This document shows, in pieces, positions 5,318 through 13,688 of a DNA stretch of 18,263 nucleotides. The stretch's first letter is position 1; each line of letters begins with the position of its first letter. This DNA is from G963674665 sp964609625 (GTDB lineage: Bacteria > Desulfobacterota > Desulfovibrionia > Desulfovibrionales > Desulfovibrionaceae). The notes beneath the pieces are model-generated. The model was not told the DNA's origin. It searched no databases and saw only the letters and a program-made list of their open reading frames with translations. The translations under genes and the position numbers were made by a program. The stretch is taken from positions 1 to 18,263 of the forward strand of contig CAZSRS010000060.1 of the NCBI GenBank assembly GCA_964609625.1, read 5' to 3'.

Positions 5318-7219
5318 ATGATCGATCGTTACACCCGCCCCCAGATGCGGGAACTCTGGTCCCTGGAGAACAAGTTCAGGGTCTGGCTGGAAGTGGAAAT
5401 CGCCATCTGCGAAGCCTGGCACGAACAGGGCGCCATCGACGCCGAAGACATGCGCCAGATTCGCGAAAAGGCCGACTTCGAGCTGGAGCGCATTCTGGAG
5501 ATCGAGAACGAGACCCGCCACGACGTCATCGCCTTTCTCTCGGCGGTGGAGGAAAAAGTCGGCCCCGCCGCCCGATTCATCCACCTCGGCTGCACCTCTT
5601 CGGACATCGTGGACACGGCCAACGCCCTGCTGCTCATCCGCGCCGGCTGGATTATCTCCCAGGGCTTCGAACGCCTGCTCACCGTGCTCTCCGACCTGGC
5701 CCACAGGTACAAATCCACCCTGGTCATGGGGCGCACCCACGGCGTCCATGCCGAGCCCACCAGCTTCGGCCTGAAAATGGCCGGCTTCCACGCCGAGGTG
5801 CAACGGCACTACGAGCGCTTCCAGCAAGCCCTGGAAGGCGTGCGCGTGGGCAAGATTTCCGGCGCCGTGGGCACCTACACCCACCTCAACCCGGAACTGG
5901 AGGCCGCGGCCTGCGACAGGCTCAGGCTCAAGGTGGACCCCATCTCCACCCAGATCGTCCAGCGTGACCGCCATGCCGCGCTGCTCACGGCCATGGCCCT
6001 GGCCGCCGGCTGCGCGGAACGCATCTGTGTGGAGCTCCGCCACCTCCAGCGCACCGAGGTCCTGGAAGCCGAAGAGGGATTCGCCAAGGGACAGAAAGGC
6101 TCCTCGGCCATGCCCCACAAGCGCAACCCCATCTCGGCCGAGAACCTCAGCGGTCTGTCCAGGCTCGTACGCACCAATGCCATGGCTGCCATGGAAAACA
6201 TGGCTCTCTGGCACGAGCGCGACATCAGCCACTCCTCGGTGGAGCGCGTGATCTTCCCGGACACCACCACGCTCATGGACTACATCCTCAACCGGCTCGC
6301 CGGCCTGCTCGCCAATTTGCGCGTACTGCCGGAAAATATGCTCGCCAACATGGAGCGCTCCCACGGCTTGCACTTCTCGCAGCGGGTACTGCTGGCCCTG
6401 GTGGAGAGCGGACTGGGTCGGCAGGAGGCCTACGGTCTGGTGCAACGCCGCGCCATGGAAAGCTGGGAGCATAAGGCATCCTTCCCCGACCTCATCCGCC
6501 AGGATCCCGACATCACCAGGCACCTGCCCCCCGAGAAGCTGGAAGAACTTTTAGATCCCAAGTATTACTTGCGCTTCGAGGATTTGGTCTTTGCCAGGGT
6601 CTTTGGTCACGGCCCCATCGGCGCCGAAGGCGCGGCTGAACTCGAGGCCCGCAAACGTCGCCTGGCCCGGCTGCTGGTGGAAAAGAGCTACAGGGAAGGG
6701 GACTTCACCCTGACCTCGGGCAAGAAAAGCGACTACTATTTCGACTGCCGCCAGACCGCCCTGCACCCCGAGGGCGCCTGGCTCATCGGTCTGATGTTCC
6801 TGCACCTGCTCAAGGGGCGCGACATCGACGGCGTGGCCGGCATGACCCTGGGCGCCGATCCACTGGTCACCGCCGTGGCCGTGCTCTCCCAACAGACGCA
6901 TACGCCCCTGCCGGCGATCATCGTGCGCAAGGAAGCCAAGGGGCACGGCACCAAGCAGTACTGCGAGGGGCTGGCCAACTTCTCCGCGGGCGCCAAGGTC
7001 GCCTTGCTGGAAGACGTGGTCACCACCGGCGGCACCCTGGTCAAGGTCTGCGAACGCGTGCGTGACGCCGGCATCGAGGTGGCAGCCATCTGCTGCGTCC
7101 TGGACCGTCAGGAGGGGGGGCGGGAACTGCTGGCCCACCACGGCTTCACCCTGGAAAGCATTTTCACGCGGGAGGAACTCTTGCGTACAGCCGGTTTGCG
7201 CTCCGTCACTGGGCAATGA
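5318..7219 (+). CDS. purB-pyrE: Bifunctional adenylosuccinate lyase / orotate phosphoribosyltransferase (PurB-PyrE fusion)
   Basis: One 633-residue chain. Residues 1 to about 430 are adenylosuccinate lyase of the fumarase/aspartase superfamily, which acts twice in purine synthesis. It starts MIDRYTRPQMRELWSLENKF, has TSSDIVDTANALL, GRTHGVHAEPTSFG (H141) and the superfamily signature GSSAMPHKRNP (261-271). Residues about 440-625 are orotate phosphoribosyltransferase of pyrimidine synthesis: GDFTLTSGKKSDYYFDCR, the flexible-loop stretch IVRKEAKGHGT, and the PRPP-binding motif LLEDVVTTGGT (563-573). Stand-alone PurB is about 430 residues and PyrE about 190, so both halves are full length. The junction (GHGPIGAEGAAELEARKRRL) has no stop codon and no ribosome site with a start. 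The fusion links purine and pyrimidine branches that both depend on PRPP. A cytoplasmic, constitutive role is expected. Confidence 0.93.
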   Translation: MIDRYTRPQMRELWSLENKFRVWLEVEIAICEAWHEQGAIDAEDMRQIREKADFELERILEIENETRHDVIAFLSAVEEKVGPAARFIHLGCTSSDIVDTANALLLIRAGWIISQGFERLLTVLSDLAHRYKSTLVMGRTHGVHAEPTSFGLKMAGFHAEVQRHYERFQQALEGVRVGKISGAVGTYTHLNPELEAAACDRLRLKVDPISTQIVQRDRHAALLTAMALAAGCAERICVELRHLQRTEVLEAEEGFAKGQKGSSAMPHKRNPISAENLSGLSRLVRTNAMAAMENMALWHERDISHSSVERVIFPDTTTLMDYILNRLAGLLANLRVLPENMLANMERSHGLHFSQRVLLALVESGLGRQEAYGLVQRRAMESWEHKASFPDLIRQDPDITRHLPPEKLEELLDPKYYLRFEDLVFARVFGHGPIGAEGAAELEARKRRLARLLVEKSYREGDFTLTSGKKSDYYFDCRQTALHPEGAWLIGLMFLHLLKGRDIDGVAGMTLGADPLVTAVAVLSQQTHTPLPAIIVRKEAKGHGTKQYCEGLANFSAGAKVALLEDVVTTGGTLVKVCERVRDAGIEVAAICCVLDRQEGGRELLAHHGFTLESIFTREELLRTAGLRSVTGQ

Positions 7220-7322
7220 CCCGCCTTCCGCCGGTGCGAAAAAAATTGGCCGTGGCCTGTATAACGGCGTTGCGGGACGCATATCTCTGTGCTAGAGAAT
7301 CTTTTGACGCAGATCATGCAAG

Positions 7323-8708
7323 ATGCAGAATATGAAAGCACTCGCGCTACAGACGTCATATCCGCAGCGTCCTCTGCTGCCGTTCACGGCGGCGGTCTTT
7401 CTTTACGTCCGTCTTTACTTGTACCAATGCGGCGCATCGCTCGCGCTTCTGCTGCTCCTGTGCATCGTTCCAGCGCACGCGGGCAAGGGAGTTCCCAATT
7501 CTCCGCCTGACCAGGACAACTGGCAAGTGGAACTGGCCAGCCATGAAAACGGCCCAACCATGTTCCTGGCCATCGACAAAAAAAAGCAGCTGCTTTTCAT
7601 GCTTGAACAGCGCTCACCGCTATCCCTTGCCGGACGGTTCACGTGCAGCACTGGTGAAATACCCGGCGACAAACTCGTTGAAGGCGACCTCAAGACACCG
7701 GAAGGCGTCTACTTTGTCCAACGTCGCCTCAACTCCGGCCTGGACTACGAACTCTACGGCGATCTCGCCTTCACCTTGAACTATCCCAATCCCGTTGATC
7801 GCCTCAAGGGCAAGACCGGCTCGGGCATCTGGATCCACGGCAGGGGAAACCAGCTGACTCCCCGCGAGACCAAGGGCTGCGTGGCCTTGAACAACCCTGA
7901 CCTGCACAGCCTGGACCCCAAACTCGTCAGCGGCACCCCCGTGCTCATCGCCGGCGACGTCAGTTGGACCGATCGACTCGAAGACGCCGCGGTGCCCAAG
8001 GAATTGCTGCACAAGGTCCAGGACTGGGCCAATGCCTGGGAAACCAAGGACGAGTCCTTTTTCTCCTTCTACCACCCAGCCTACTTTTCCAAGTCAGGCA
8101 ACCAGTCCTTTTCGGCCTTCCGCGACCACAAGGTAAACCTGTTCCGCAACCTGCCATGGATCCAGGTCATGCTGCACGATGTGCGGGTCATGGCCGGTCC
8201 CGACTACTGGGTCACCTGGTTCGGCCAGTACTACCGCTCCGCGAGTTTTTCCAGCGAGGGCGTCAAGCGCCTCTACTGGATGCGTGACGAATCCGGTGAA
8301 CTGCGCATCGTGGGCATGGAATGGGAAAACATGAATCTGGGCCTCGATGGGCGCTATCTCGCCACAATCGGCACCAGCACCCTGCGTTTCATCGAGTCCT
8401 GGCGCGAGGCTTGGGAAACCGCGAACCTCGGCACCTATATGACTTTTTACGACAAGCAGGCCTCCCAAGGGGGACGCAAGGGCACCACCGCCATCCAGGA
8501 ACACAAGGTCCGCCTTTGGAAGGAAAAGCCTCCCATGTTGGTGGGTATCGACGATCTCGAGATCAGCATGCACCCCAAGGGGGTCAAGGTCAGCTTTGTG
8601 CAGAACTACACGGCCAAGGGGTTCAGCGACAAGGGTCTCAAGACCCTCTATCTCCAGCCTGACGGTGATACTTGGCGCATTGTTGACGAAGACTGGGAAG
8701 CCATCTAA
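7323..8708 (+). CDS. Exported L,D-transpeptidase (YkuD fold) with two C-terminal NTF2/Cds6-like domains
   Basis: A 461-residue periplasmic peptidoglycan enzyme of the YkuD group, forming or trimming 3-3 crosslinks or detaching Braun-type links. There is a hydrophobic export segment at about residues 34-53 (CGASLALLLLLCIVPAHAGKG). The N-terminus is uncertain: ATG 7323 lacks a clear ribosome site and leaves an unusually long n-region. The catalytic domain spans about 76-212 with IHGRG (H172) and ETKGCVALNN (C186); the common S-x-G-C is T-K-G-C here. Two repeats follow, each starting with a helix like DWANAWETKDESFFSFY (about 234) and SWREAWETANLGTYMTFY (about 357). They match the SnoaL/NTF2-like Cds6 modules found behind YafK/DpaA-type transpeptidases. 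It is followed 24 nt later by a membrane-anchored coiled-coil protein, a likely operon partner. Confidence 0.88.
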   Translation: MQNMKALALQTSYPQRPLLPFTAAVFLYVRLYLYQCGASLALLLLLCIVPAHAGKGVPNSPPDQDNWQVELASHENGPTMFLAIDKKKQLLFMLEQRSPLSLAGRFTCSTGEIPGDKLVEGDLKTPEGVYFVQRRLNSGLDYELYGDLAFTLNYPNPVDRLKGKTGSGIWIHGRGNQLTPRETKGCVALNNPDLHSLDPKLVSGTPVLIAGDVSWTDRLEDAAVPKELLHKVQDWANAWETKDESFFSFYHPAYFSKSGNQSFSAFRDHKVNLFRNLPWIQVMLHDVRVMAGPDYWVTWFGQYYRSASFSSEGVKRLYWMRDESGELRIVGMEWENMNLGLDGRYLATIGTSTLRFIESWREAWETANLGTYMTFYDKQASQGGRKGTTAIQEHKVRLWKEKPPMLVGIDDLEISMHPKGVKVSFVQNYTAKGFSDKGLKTLYLQPDGDTWRIVDEDWEAI

Positions 8709-8732
8709 CGCCTCTACGGTTTCTTCTTTCTT

Positions 8733-9455
8733 ATGGGTAAAAAAATCAGCGTATTGCTGATGCGCGACGACCAGCAGGTACGGCGTTTTCGCATCGACCC
8801 AGCCTGGTTACGCCTCGCCATCTACTTCTTCCTCATGTTGCTCGTGCTTTCCAGTATCGGCAGCTACCTCGGGTATGTATTCTGGCACGAGAACAGCGCC
8901 CTGACCCTGGAAATCGGACAACTCCGCCTGCAAGTCCAGGAAAAGGACATCAAGCTCGAAAGCCTGCAGAACATGGAACGCATCCTGGCCCTGCACGAGC
9001 CGGAAGAACTCCAGTCCCTGCTCACCGGGGAACGCAAGGTCGGACAGATCGAATTGCAGCATCCCGGCCAGGTCACCGCCGATCAGGTTGACCTCAAGGC
9101 CTTTTTCACCAAGGTCGACCTGAACAAGGCCATGATCAAGGACCTTTCCCTGTCGATCACGGACCAGGGCGAGTTGCGCCTCCGTTTCCACCTCACCAGC
9201 AAGGTTTCCGGCGAGTCCCTCTCGGGCGTCACCGAGGTGGGGCTTATCAGCCGCGACGGGCAATTCCTCGACGTGCACACGCCCACCGAGGACGTGGCCT
9301 TCACCATCCAGAATCACCGATCCTTCGACACCACCTTTCCCCTGCCCCAGGGCTTCGAACTCGACGACATCTACGCCCTGCGGCTGGCCCTTGTCGGCCA
9401 GGACGGAACCACCGTCTTTGGTCAAACATACCCCCTTGCCACCATCATGGACTGA
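8733..9455 (+). CDS. Membrane-anchored periplasmic coiled-coil protein, unknown function
   Basis: A 240-residue protein with a short basic cytoplasmic tail, one membrane span at about 27-51 (LRLAIYFFLMLLVLSSIGSY), then a coiled coil at about 56-87 (LTLEIGQLRLQVQEKDIKLE). A beta-rich C-terminal domain follows. The layout resembles the N-terminal half of periplasmic M23 (LytM) factors, but no metallopeptidase HxG/HxH motif is present, so catalysis is not expected. Immediate proximity to the L,D-transpeptidase suggests a cell-envelope scaffold; this is inference. The ribosome site is poor (pyrimidine-rich leader), which fits translation coupled to the preceding gene. Confidence 0.8.
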   Translation: MGKKISVLLMRDDQQVRRFRIDPAWLRLAIYFFLMLLVLSSIGSYLGYVFWHENSALTLEIGQLRLQVQEKDIKLESLQNMERILALHEPEELQSLLTGERKVGQIELQHPGQVTADQVDLKAFFTKVDLNKAMIKDLSLSITDQGELRLRFHLTSKVSGESLSGVTEVGLISRDGQFLDVHTPTEDVAFTIQNHRSFDTTFPLPQGFELDDIYALRLALVGQDGTTVFGQTYPLATIMD

Positions 9456-9484
9456 CGGCACAGCGTTGCCCGGAACCCACTGCC

Positions 9485-10330
9485 ATGCTTTTCGTATCTC
9501 TCCCCCTCTCCTTCATCGCCAGGGACAGCCGCTATCTCGATCTGGTGCTCGAGTATCGGGCAGGGCATGTCCAGGACACCGCAACCGCTCCTGAACTCGG
9601 CCTCGAACTCGGGTTGGACGCCTGCTCCCTGGATACCCTCCCCCGCTCCTGGCACGACGACCTGGCCCAGACCCTGCGCAATGCCGGCCTGCGCGTCGCC
9701 GTGCACCTACCCTTCATGGATCTTTCGCCGGGCAGTCCGGACGACCTGATCCTCGAGGCAACACGACAACGCCTGGCAACGGCGTTCTCGCTCTGTCGCG
9801 GCTACGCCCCCGAGCACATGGTCGGCCACCCCACCTATTATGCCGATGTCTGGGGCGGCAACGTCCAGGCCTGGCTGGAACGCTGCGCCCCCACCTGGAG
9901 CGCTCTCCTCGGAAGTTGGCCCGAACACCCGCCGCTGCATCTGGAAAACACCTTCGAGAGCGGCCCGGAGCCCCTGGCCCTGCTTTTGGGAGCGCTCGCG
10001 GACGCGGGACACGCCGGAGTGGGCGTCTGTTTCGACGTGGGCCACTGGCACAGCTTTGCCCTGGGCGCTCAACGCCGGGACATGCGCCGCTGGGTCGCGG
10101 GCCTGGGTTCCCGGATCACCCACCTGCACCTGCACGACAACGACGGCAGCACGGACCAGCACCTGGGTTTCGGCGAGGGGTGCATCGATTTCGCACAGCT
10201 CTTCATCCTGCTGCGAGAGCATGGCGCCGCGCCCACAGCCACCATGGAGCCGCACACCGAGGAGGCCTTCGCCACCTCCATGGCCTATCTCAGGGAACAT
10301 CGAACGGTCTTCGCTTCAATCATCAAATGA
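9485..10330 (+). CDS. Xylose isomerase-like TIM-barrel protein (sugar phosphate isomerase/AP endonuclease 2 superfamily)
   Basis: A 281-residue barrel with the metal-site pattern of this superfamily: VAVHLPF (H74), VGHPTYY (H115), LHLENTFE (E154), CFDVGHWHSF (D184, H187), HLHLHDNDGSTDQHLGFGEG (H217, D218, H226) and ATMEPH near the end. These are the usual three-metal ligands of endonuclease IV and of sugar isomerases, so the fold and a divalent-metal site are secure while the substrate is not. It lies upstream of uvrC (81 nt), which is compatible with abasic-site repair, but such barrels without the DNA-binding loops of Nfo are more often sugar isomerases or epimerases. I leave it unnamed. 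The start ATG 9485 is 29 nt after the previous stop. Confidence 0.85.
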   Translation: MLFVSLPLSFIARDSRYLDLVLEYRAGHVQDTATAPELGLELGLDACSLDTLPRSWHDDLAQTLRNAGLRVAVHLPFMDLSPGSPDDLILEATRQRLATAFSLCRGYAPEHMVGHPTYYADVWGGNVQAWLERCAPTWSALLGSWPEHPPLHLENTFESGPEPLALLLGALADAGHAGVGVCFDVGHWHSFALGAQRRDMRRWVAGLGSRITHLHLHDNDGSTDQHLGFGEGCIDFAQLFILLREHGAAPTATMEPHTEEAFATSMAYLREHRTVFASIIK

Positions 10331-10411
10331 GCAACGGACCACGCCATTGCCCTTCGGAACAACCTGGAGACGCCCCCTTGCCCTGTTGCCTGCTTTTGCT
10401 ATCCTCCGCAC

Positions 10412-12382
10412 ATGACGGACGCGCCCCCCTCTCCCCATTTGGATGACCTGAAAGAACGTGCCAGGGAGTTTCCCCTGGAACCAGGATGCTATCTGTTCAA
10501 GGACCAGGCCGGCCGCGTGCTCTACGTAGGCAAGGCTAAGCTGCTGCGCAAGCGCGTGCTGTCCTACTTTTCCGCCCCAACCCGGCAGACGCCCAAGACC
10601 CTGACCATGCTCGGCCTGGCCCGGGGGTTGGACATCCTCCAGACCGCCACGGAAAAGGAGGCCTTGCTCCTGGAAGCCAGTCTGATCAAGAAACACCGCC
10701 CCCGCTATAATATCCTGCTGCGCGACGACAAACAGTACATTCTCTTCCGCCTGGACAAGAACGCCGACTTCCCTCGATTGACCCTGACCCGCAAAGTCCT
10801 TCGCGACGGGGCCCTGTACTTCGGGCCCTTCACCTCGGCCTTGGCCGCCCGAACCGCCTGGAAGGCCATTCACAGAGTCTTCCCACTGCGCCGTTGCACC
10901 GATCGCACCCTACACAACCGCGTCCGCCCCTGCCTGTATCATCACATCAAACTCTGTCTTGCGCCCTGCGTGCTCGACGTACCCCCCGAGGACTATGGCC
11001 GTATGGTGCGCCGGGTGGAGCTGCTACTCACGGGGCGTTCCGCCGAGCTGACCCGACAGCTCAGGGAGGAGATGCATCGGGCGTCCGAGGCCCTGGAATT
11101 CGAGAAAGCCGCGGACCTGCGCGATCAGCTCCGCGCCGTGGAGCAGACCCTGGAGCAGCAGACCGTGGTGCTTCCGGGCGGCGGTGACATGGACGTGCTA
11201 GGTCTGGCCATGGTGACCGGATACAAGTCCGGCGACGAAGCCGGAGATCGGGCCGACGGTCTGGCCCTGGGCGTGCTCTTCGTGCGCAAGGGGCGGTTGC
11301 TGGACAGGCGCAGCTTCTTCTGGCCGGGGTTGTCCCTGGAGGACGGTCGCGAAGTGCTGGAAGGATTCGTGGGGCAATTCTACGGCCTGGAGCGTTTCAT
11401 TCCGGAGCGCGTACTCCTGCCCTGGGAGTTGGACGATGCCGGCGCGGACGAGGGATGTCTCCATGACGGGGAAGGGACACCCTGCACCCGGGCCCTACTG
11501 GCCCAGATTCTAACCGAGCGGCGCGGAGGGGCGGTGCGGATCGCCCCGCCCAGGAACAACGCGGAAAAACAGCTCGTTGCCCTGGCCGCGGCCAATGCCA
11601 GGGAGTGGGCGTGGGAGAACTCCCAAAACAGAGAACACAAGGGCAAGGAAGCGCTGCTTGAATCCCTGGCTCGAAAGATGGGATTACCGAAACCGCTCCT
11701 CCGTCTTGAAGCCGTGGACATCTCCCACCACGCCGGGGAGCATACCCGCGCCGGCATGGTGGTCTTCGAGCACGGCGAGCCGCGCAAGGAGCACTACCGC
11801 GTCTACAAACTTCCCGAGGAACTGCCCAATGGCGACGACTACGCGGCACTGGCAGCTTGGGTCTCACGCAGGCTGGAATCCGGCCCCCCCTGGCCAGACC
11901 TGCTGCTGGTGGACGGCGGCAAGGGGCAGCTGGCCGCGGTGCATGCGGCCCTGGAGCGCGCGGGACAGGCCGGGCTCTTTCCCCTGGCCTCCATCGCCAA
12001 GGAGCGCGTCAAGGCTCCGGGCGCGCAGTCCGGTCGGCGCAAAACACACGGCCTGCGCGACTCCGTCTATCTACCGGGGCGCAAGAACCCGCTGCCCCTC
12101 AAACCCGGCTCGCCCGAACTGCTCTTCCTGCAGCACGTGCGCGACAGCGTGCACAACTTCGCCATCGGCCGGCACCGCCGCGCCCGGCGCACTGCGGTGC
12201 TCAGCAGCGAGCTGCTGCGGCTTCCGGGCGTGGGTCCCAAGACCGCGCGTCTCCTCTGGGAGCGCTTCCCCAGCCTGGAGGCCATGACCGCCGCCGGCCT
12301 GGAGGACCTGCTGGCCATCCCCGGCCTGGGCTCCAAGCGCGCCGCAACCCTGCACAAGCAGTTGCGGACGTTGAAAGGATAG
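10412..12382 (+). CDS. uvrC: UvrABC excinuclease subunit C
   Basis: A 656-residue nucleotide excision repair nuclease that makes both incisions with UvrB. The N-terminal GIY-YIG nuclease (about 20-100) reads PLEPGCYLFKDQAGRVLYVG, then KAKLLRKRV. The UvrB-interacting UVR motif is at about 212-246 (EALEFEKAADLRDQL). The RNase H-like second nuclease contains EAVDISHHAG (about 430) and LLLVDGGKGQL (about 497). The C-terminus has tandem helix-hairpin-helix motifs, LLRLPGVGPKTARLLWERF and LLAIPGLGSKRAATL. It is somewhat longer than the usual ~600 residues, with an insert around residues 280-380 that includes a Gly/Asp/Glu-rich stretch near 340. The ribosome site is weak, and the start was chosen for its fit to the family. 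Confidence 0.95.
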   Translation: MTDAPPSPHLDDLKERAREFPLEPGCYLFKDQAGRVLYVGKAKLLRKRVLSYFSAPTRQTPKTLTMLGLARGLDILQTATEKEALLLEASLIKKHRPRYNILLRDDKQYILFRLDKNADFPRLTLTRKVLRDGALYFGPFTSALAARTAWKAIHRVFPLRRCTDRTLHNRVRPCLYHHIKLCLAPCVLDVPPEDYGRMVRRVELLLTGRSAELTRQLREEMHRASEALEFEKAADLRDQLRAVEQTLEQQTVVLPGGGDMDVLGLAMVTGYKSGDEAGDRADGLALGVLFVRKGRLLDRRSFFWPGLSLEDGREVLEGFVGQFYGLERFIPERVLLPWELDDAGADEGCLHDGEGTPCTRALLAQILTERRGGAVRIAPPRNNAEKQLVALAAANAREWAWENSQNREHKGKEALLESLARKMGLPKPLLRLEAVDISHHAGEHTRAGMVVFEHGEPRKEHYRVYKLPEELPNGDDYAALAAWVSRRLESGPPWPDLLLVDGGKGQLAAVHAALERAGQAGLFPLASIAKERVKAPGAQSGRRKTHGLRDSVYLPGRKNPLPLKPGSPELLFLQHVRDSVHNFAIGRHRRARRTAVLSSELLRLPGVGPKTARLLWERFPSLEAMTAAGLEDLLAIPGLGSKRAATLHKQLRTLKG

Positions 12383-12652
12383 TGAAGGTCGGGCCGTGAC
12401 GCATACCCCCGTGGCTGATACCACGTTGCCATCGCCATCGAGGCACGCAACTCGGTATCGGTCCACTTCCGCTTCAAACAGGCCGTACTCTGAAGTGGAA
12501 GGCCCGCCGGGACGTAATTGCCGCTCTTGACGCGCGCAATGTCATCGGAAAGGAGTCTGGATACGAGGAAGCCCGGCAGCCAAGCCCTCTCTCCATGCGC
12601 GTGCCCTTCTTCGCGCAACGGAACTGAAGATGGCAATACATGATACCACTTC
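12383..12652. other. Gap between convergent uvrC and the dual-CxxC gene; no gene seen
   Basis: About 270 bases without a convincing gene. Two small hairpins are visible: CGTGG/CCACG with a 6-nt loop (12410-12425), and TCCACTTC/GAAGTGGA with a 22-nt loop (12462-12499). Either could help end the convergent transcripts, but neither has a U run. Open frames on the minus strand run through the gap only because the region has few stops. Confidence 0.5.
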
Positions 12653-12862
12653 CTACATGCGGTTGCAGTACACGGACTCCAGGCAGCGCTCCAGGGATTC
12701 GTCCATGCGTTGCGCGTATTGCGTGACAGGGAAGTCCCGGCCGCAGGCGTCGCAATGCAGCCAGACCTCATGGCAGGAGCGACGCACGCTGATCTTGGCG
12801 CCACAGGTGTCACAGGGCAGCTCGGTGCGGCCCAGGTCTCTTCCGGCATTAAATCTGAACAT
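12653..12862 (-). CDS. Dual-CxxC small zinc-ribbon-like protein
   Basis: A 69-residue protein from ATG 12862 (GGAG 6 nt upstream) to TAG at 12653. The pairs C17-x2-C20 (LPCDTCGAK) and C37-x2-C40 (HCDACGRDF) make a zinc ribbon or redox pair. Additional cysteines occur at 30, 60 and 66. The frame stays open upstream to 13177, but only this start has a ribosome site and family-like composition. From memory, RefSeq has a family named 'dual CXXC motif small (seleno)protein' in Desulfovibrio relatives, in which a Cys may be Sec; this copy is all-Cys. I have not verified that link. Function is unknown. It is convergent with uvrC and divergent from ferritin. Confidence 0.75.
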   Translation of the reverse strand: MFRFNAGRDLGRTELPCDTCGAKISVRRSCHEVWLHCDACGRDFPVTQYAQRMDESLERCLESVYCNRM

Positions 12863-13133
12863 GTTCTTCTCCGCGCCTCGTTGGGCTGTGCAGAAGGCAG
12901 TTTGCCGCAGTAAGACGCGTTGTGCAAGCCCTGCGCCGCCCCGGGGACTAAACCCTTTGAGCTTTCCAAAACTCCCGCGCGCGCTCTCTCTGCTGTTCTG
13001 CCATTTTCCTCTTGCGGAAACCCCGGCATCATGTTCTATCTGCATAAGCCAGCCTCTGTTCCGCCGTGCTACTTGAGCGGGACTGAACCCACGTGCGATC
13101 GCATTCCCACACCACGACAACCAGGAGTGAAGC
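12863..13133. other. Divergent intergenic region between the dual-CxxC gene and ferritin
   Basis: About 270 bases that must hold the promoters of both divergent genes. I see no clear -35/-10 pair and no Fur-like 19-bp dyad by eye. The only definite signal is the ferritin ribosome site AGGAG at 13121-13125. Confidence 0.5.
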
Positions 13134-13643
13134 ATGCTCTCCAAGACTATGAACACCGCGCTCAACGAACAGATCAAATGGGAGTTGTACTCCGGCTACC
13201 TCTACCTCGCCATGTCCGCCCACCTGAACCACATCGGCCTCGGCGGCTTTTCCACCTGGATGCGCTTCCAGGCCCATGAGGAACTGCTGCACGCCATGAA
13301 ATTCCACGATTTCGTGAACAATCGCGGCGGCAGGGTGGAACTGTTGGCCGTGGACGCCCCTCCCAGTGAATGGAAGTCCCCCCTGGAGGTTTTCGAGCAG
13401 GCCCTGGAGCATGAACGCCAAGTCTCCAGGCGCATCAACAACCTGGTGGACACGGCTATTGCCGAGCGGGACCACGCCACGAATATCTTCCTCCAGTGGT
13501 TCGTCACCGAGCAGGTGGAGGAAGAGGAAAGCGTGGGCGACATCGTGAACAAGCTCAAGCTGGTGGGCGACGGCGGCGAGGGGATGTTCATGCTGGACAA
13601 GGAAATGGCCCAGCGCACGCCACCGGCTCCGGTCCAGGCGTAA
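13134..13643 (+). CDS. ftnA: Non-haem ferritin (iron storage, ferroxidase)
   Basis: A 169-residue four-helix ferritin that oxidises Fe(II) and stores iron as a mineral in a 24-subunit shell. All ferroxidase ligands of bacterial FtnA fall at their standard numbers: E17 (IKWELYSG), E50 and H53 (HEELLHAMKF), E94, Q127 and E130. No Met or His for interfacial haem is obvious, so it is FtnA-type rather than bacterioferritin. The start ATG 13134 has AGGAG 8 nt upstream of the codon. It is followed 45 nt later by a second ferritin-like protein and then by oxygen-sensitive Fe-S enzymes, a plausible iron and oxidative-protection cluster. Confidence 0.94.
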   Translation: MLSKTMNTALNEQIKWELYSGYLYLAMSAHLNHIGLGGFSTWMRFQAHEELLHAMKFHDFVNNRGGRVELLAVDAPPSEWKSPLEVFEQALEHERQVSRRINNLVDTAIAERDHATNIFLQWFVTEQVEEEESVGDIVNKLKLVGDGGEGMFMLDKEMAQRTPPAPVQA

Positions 13644-13688
13644 CACTCCAACCCCCTTTTCGGGAAAACCCCATCCGGAGGTGAGATC

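Noticed and set aside
4739..6523. 594-codon minus-strand frame over fmdB and purB
   Set aside because: It is the Gly/His/Val-rich antisense shadow of a clear PurB gene. No motif or ribosome site supports it.
12067..13032. 321-codon minus-strand frame crossing the end of uvrC and the dual-CxxC gene
   Set aside because: It overlaps two well-supported genes. Its composition is Arg/Ser/Pro-rich without domain motifs, and it stays open only because of high GC.
13065..13105. tRNA 3'-end-like sequence on the minus strand (GTGGGTTCAGTCCCGCT)
   Set aside because: It resembles a T-arm, but the stem does not pair beyond two positions and no acceptor, D or anticodon arms can be found upstream.
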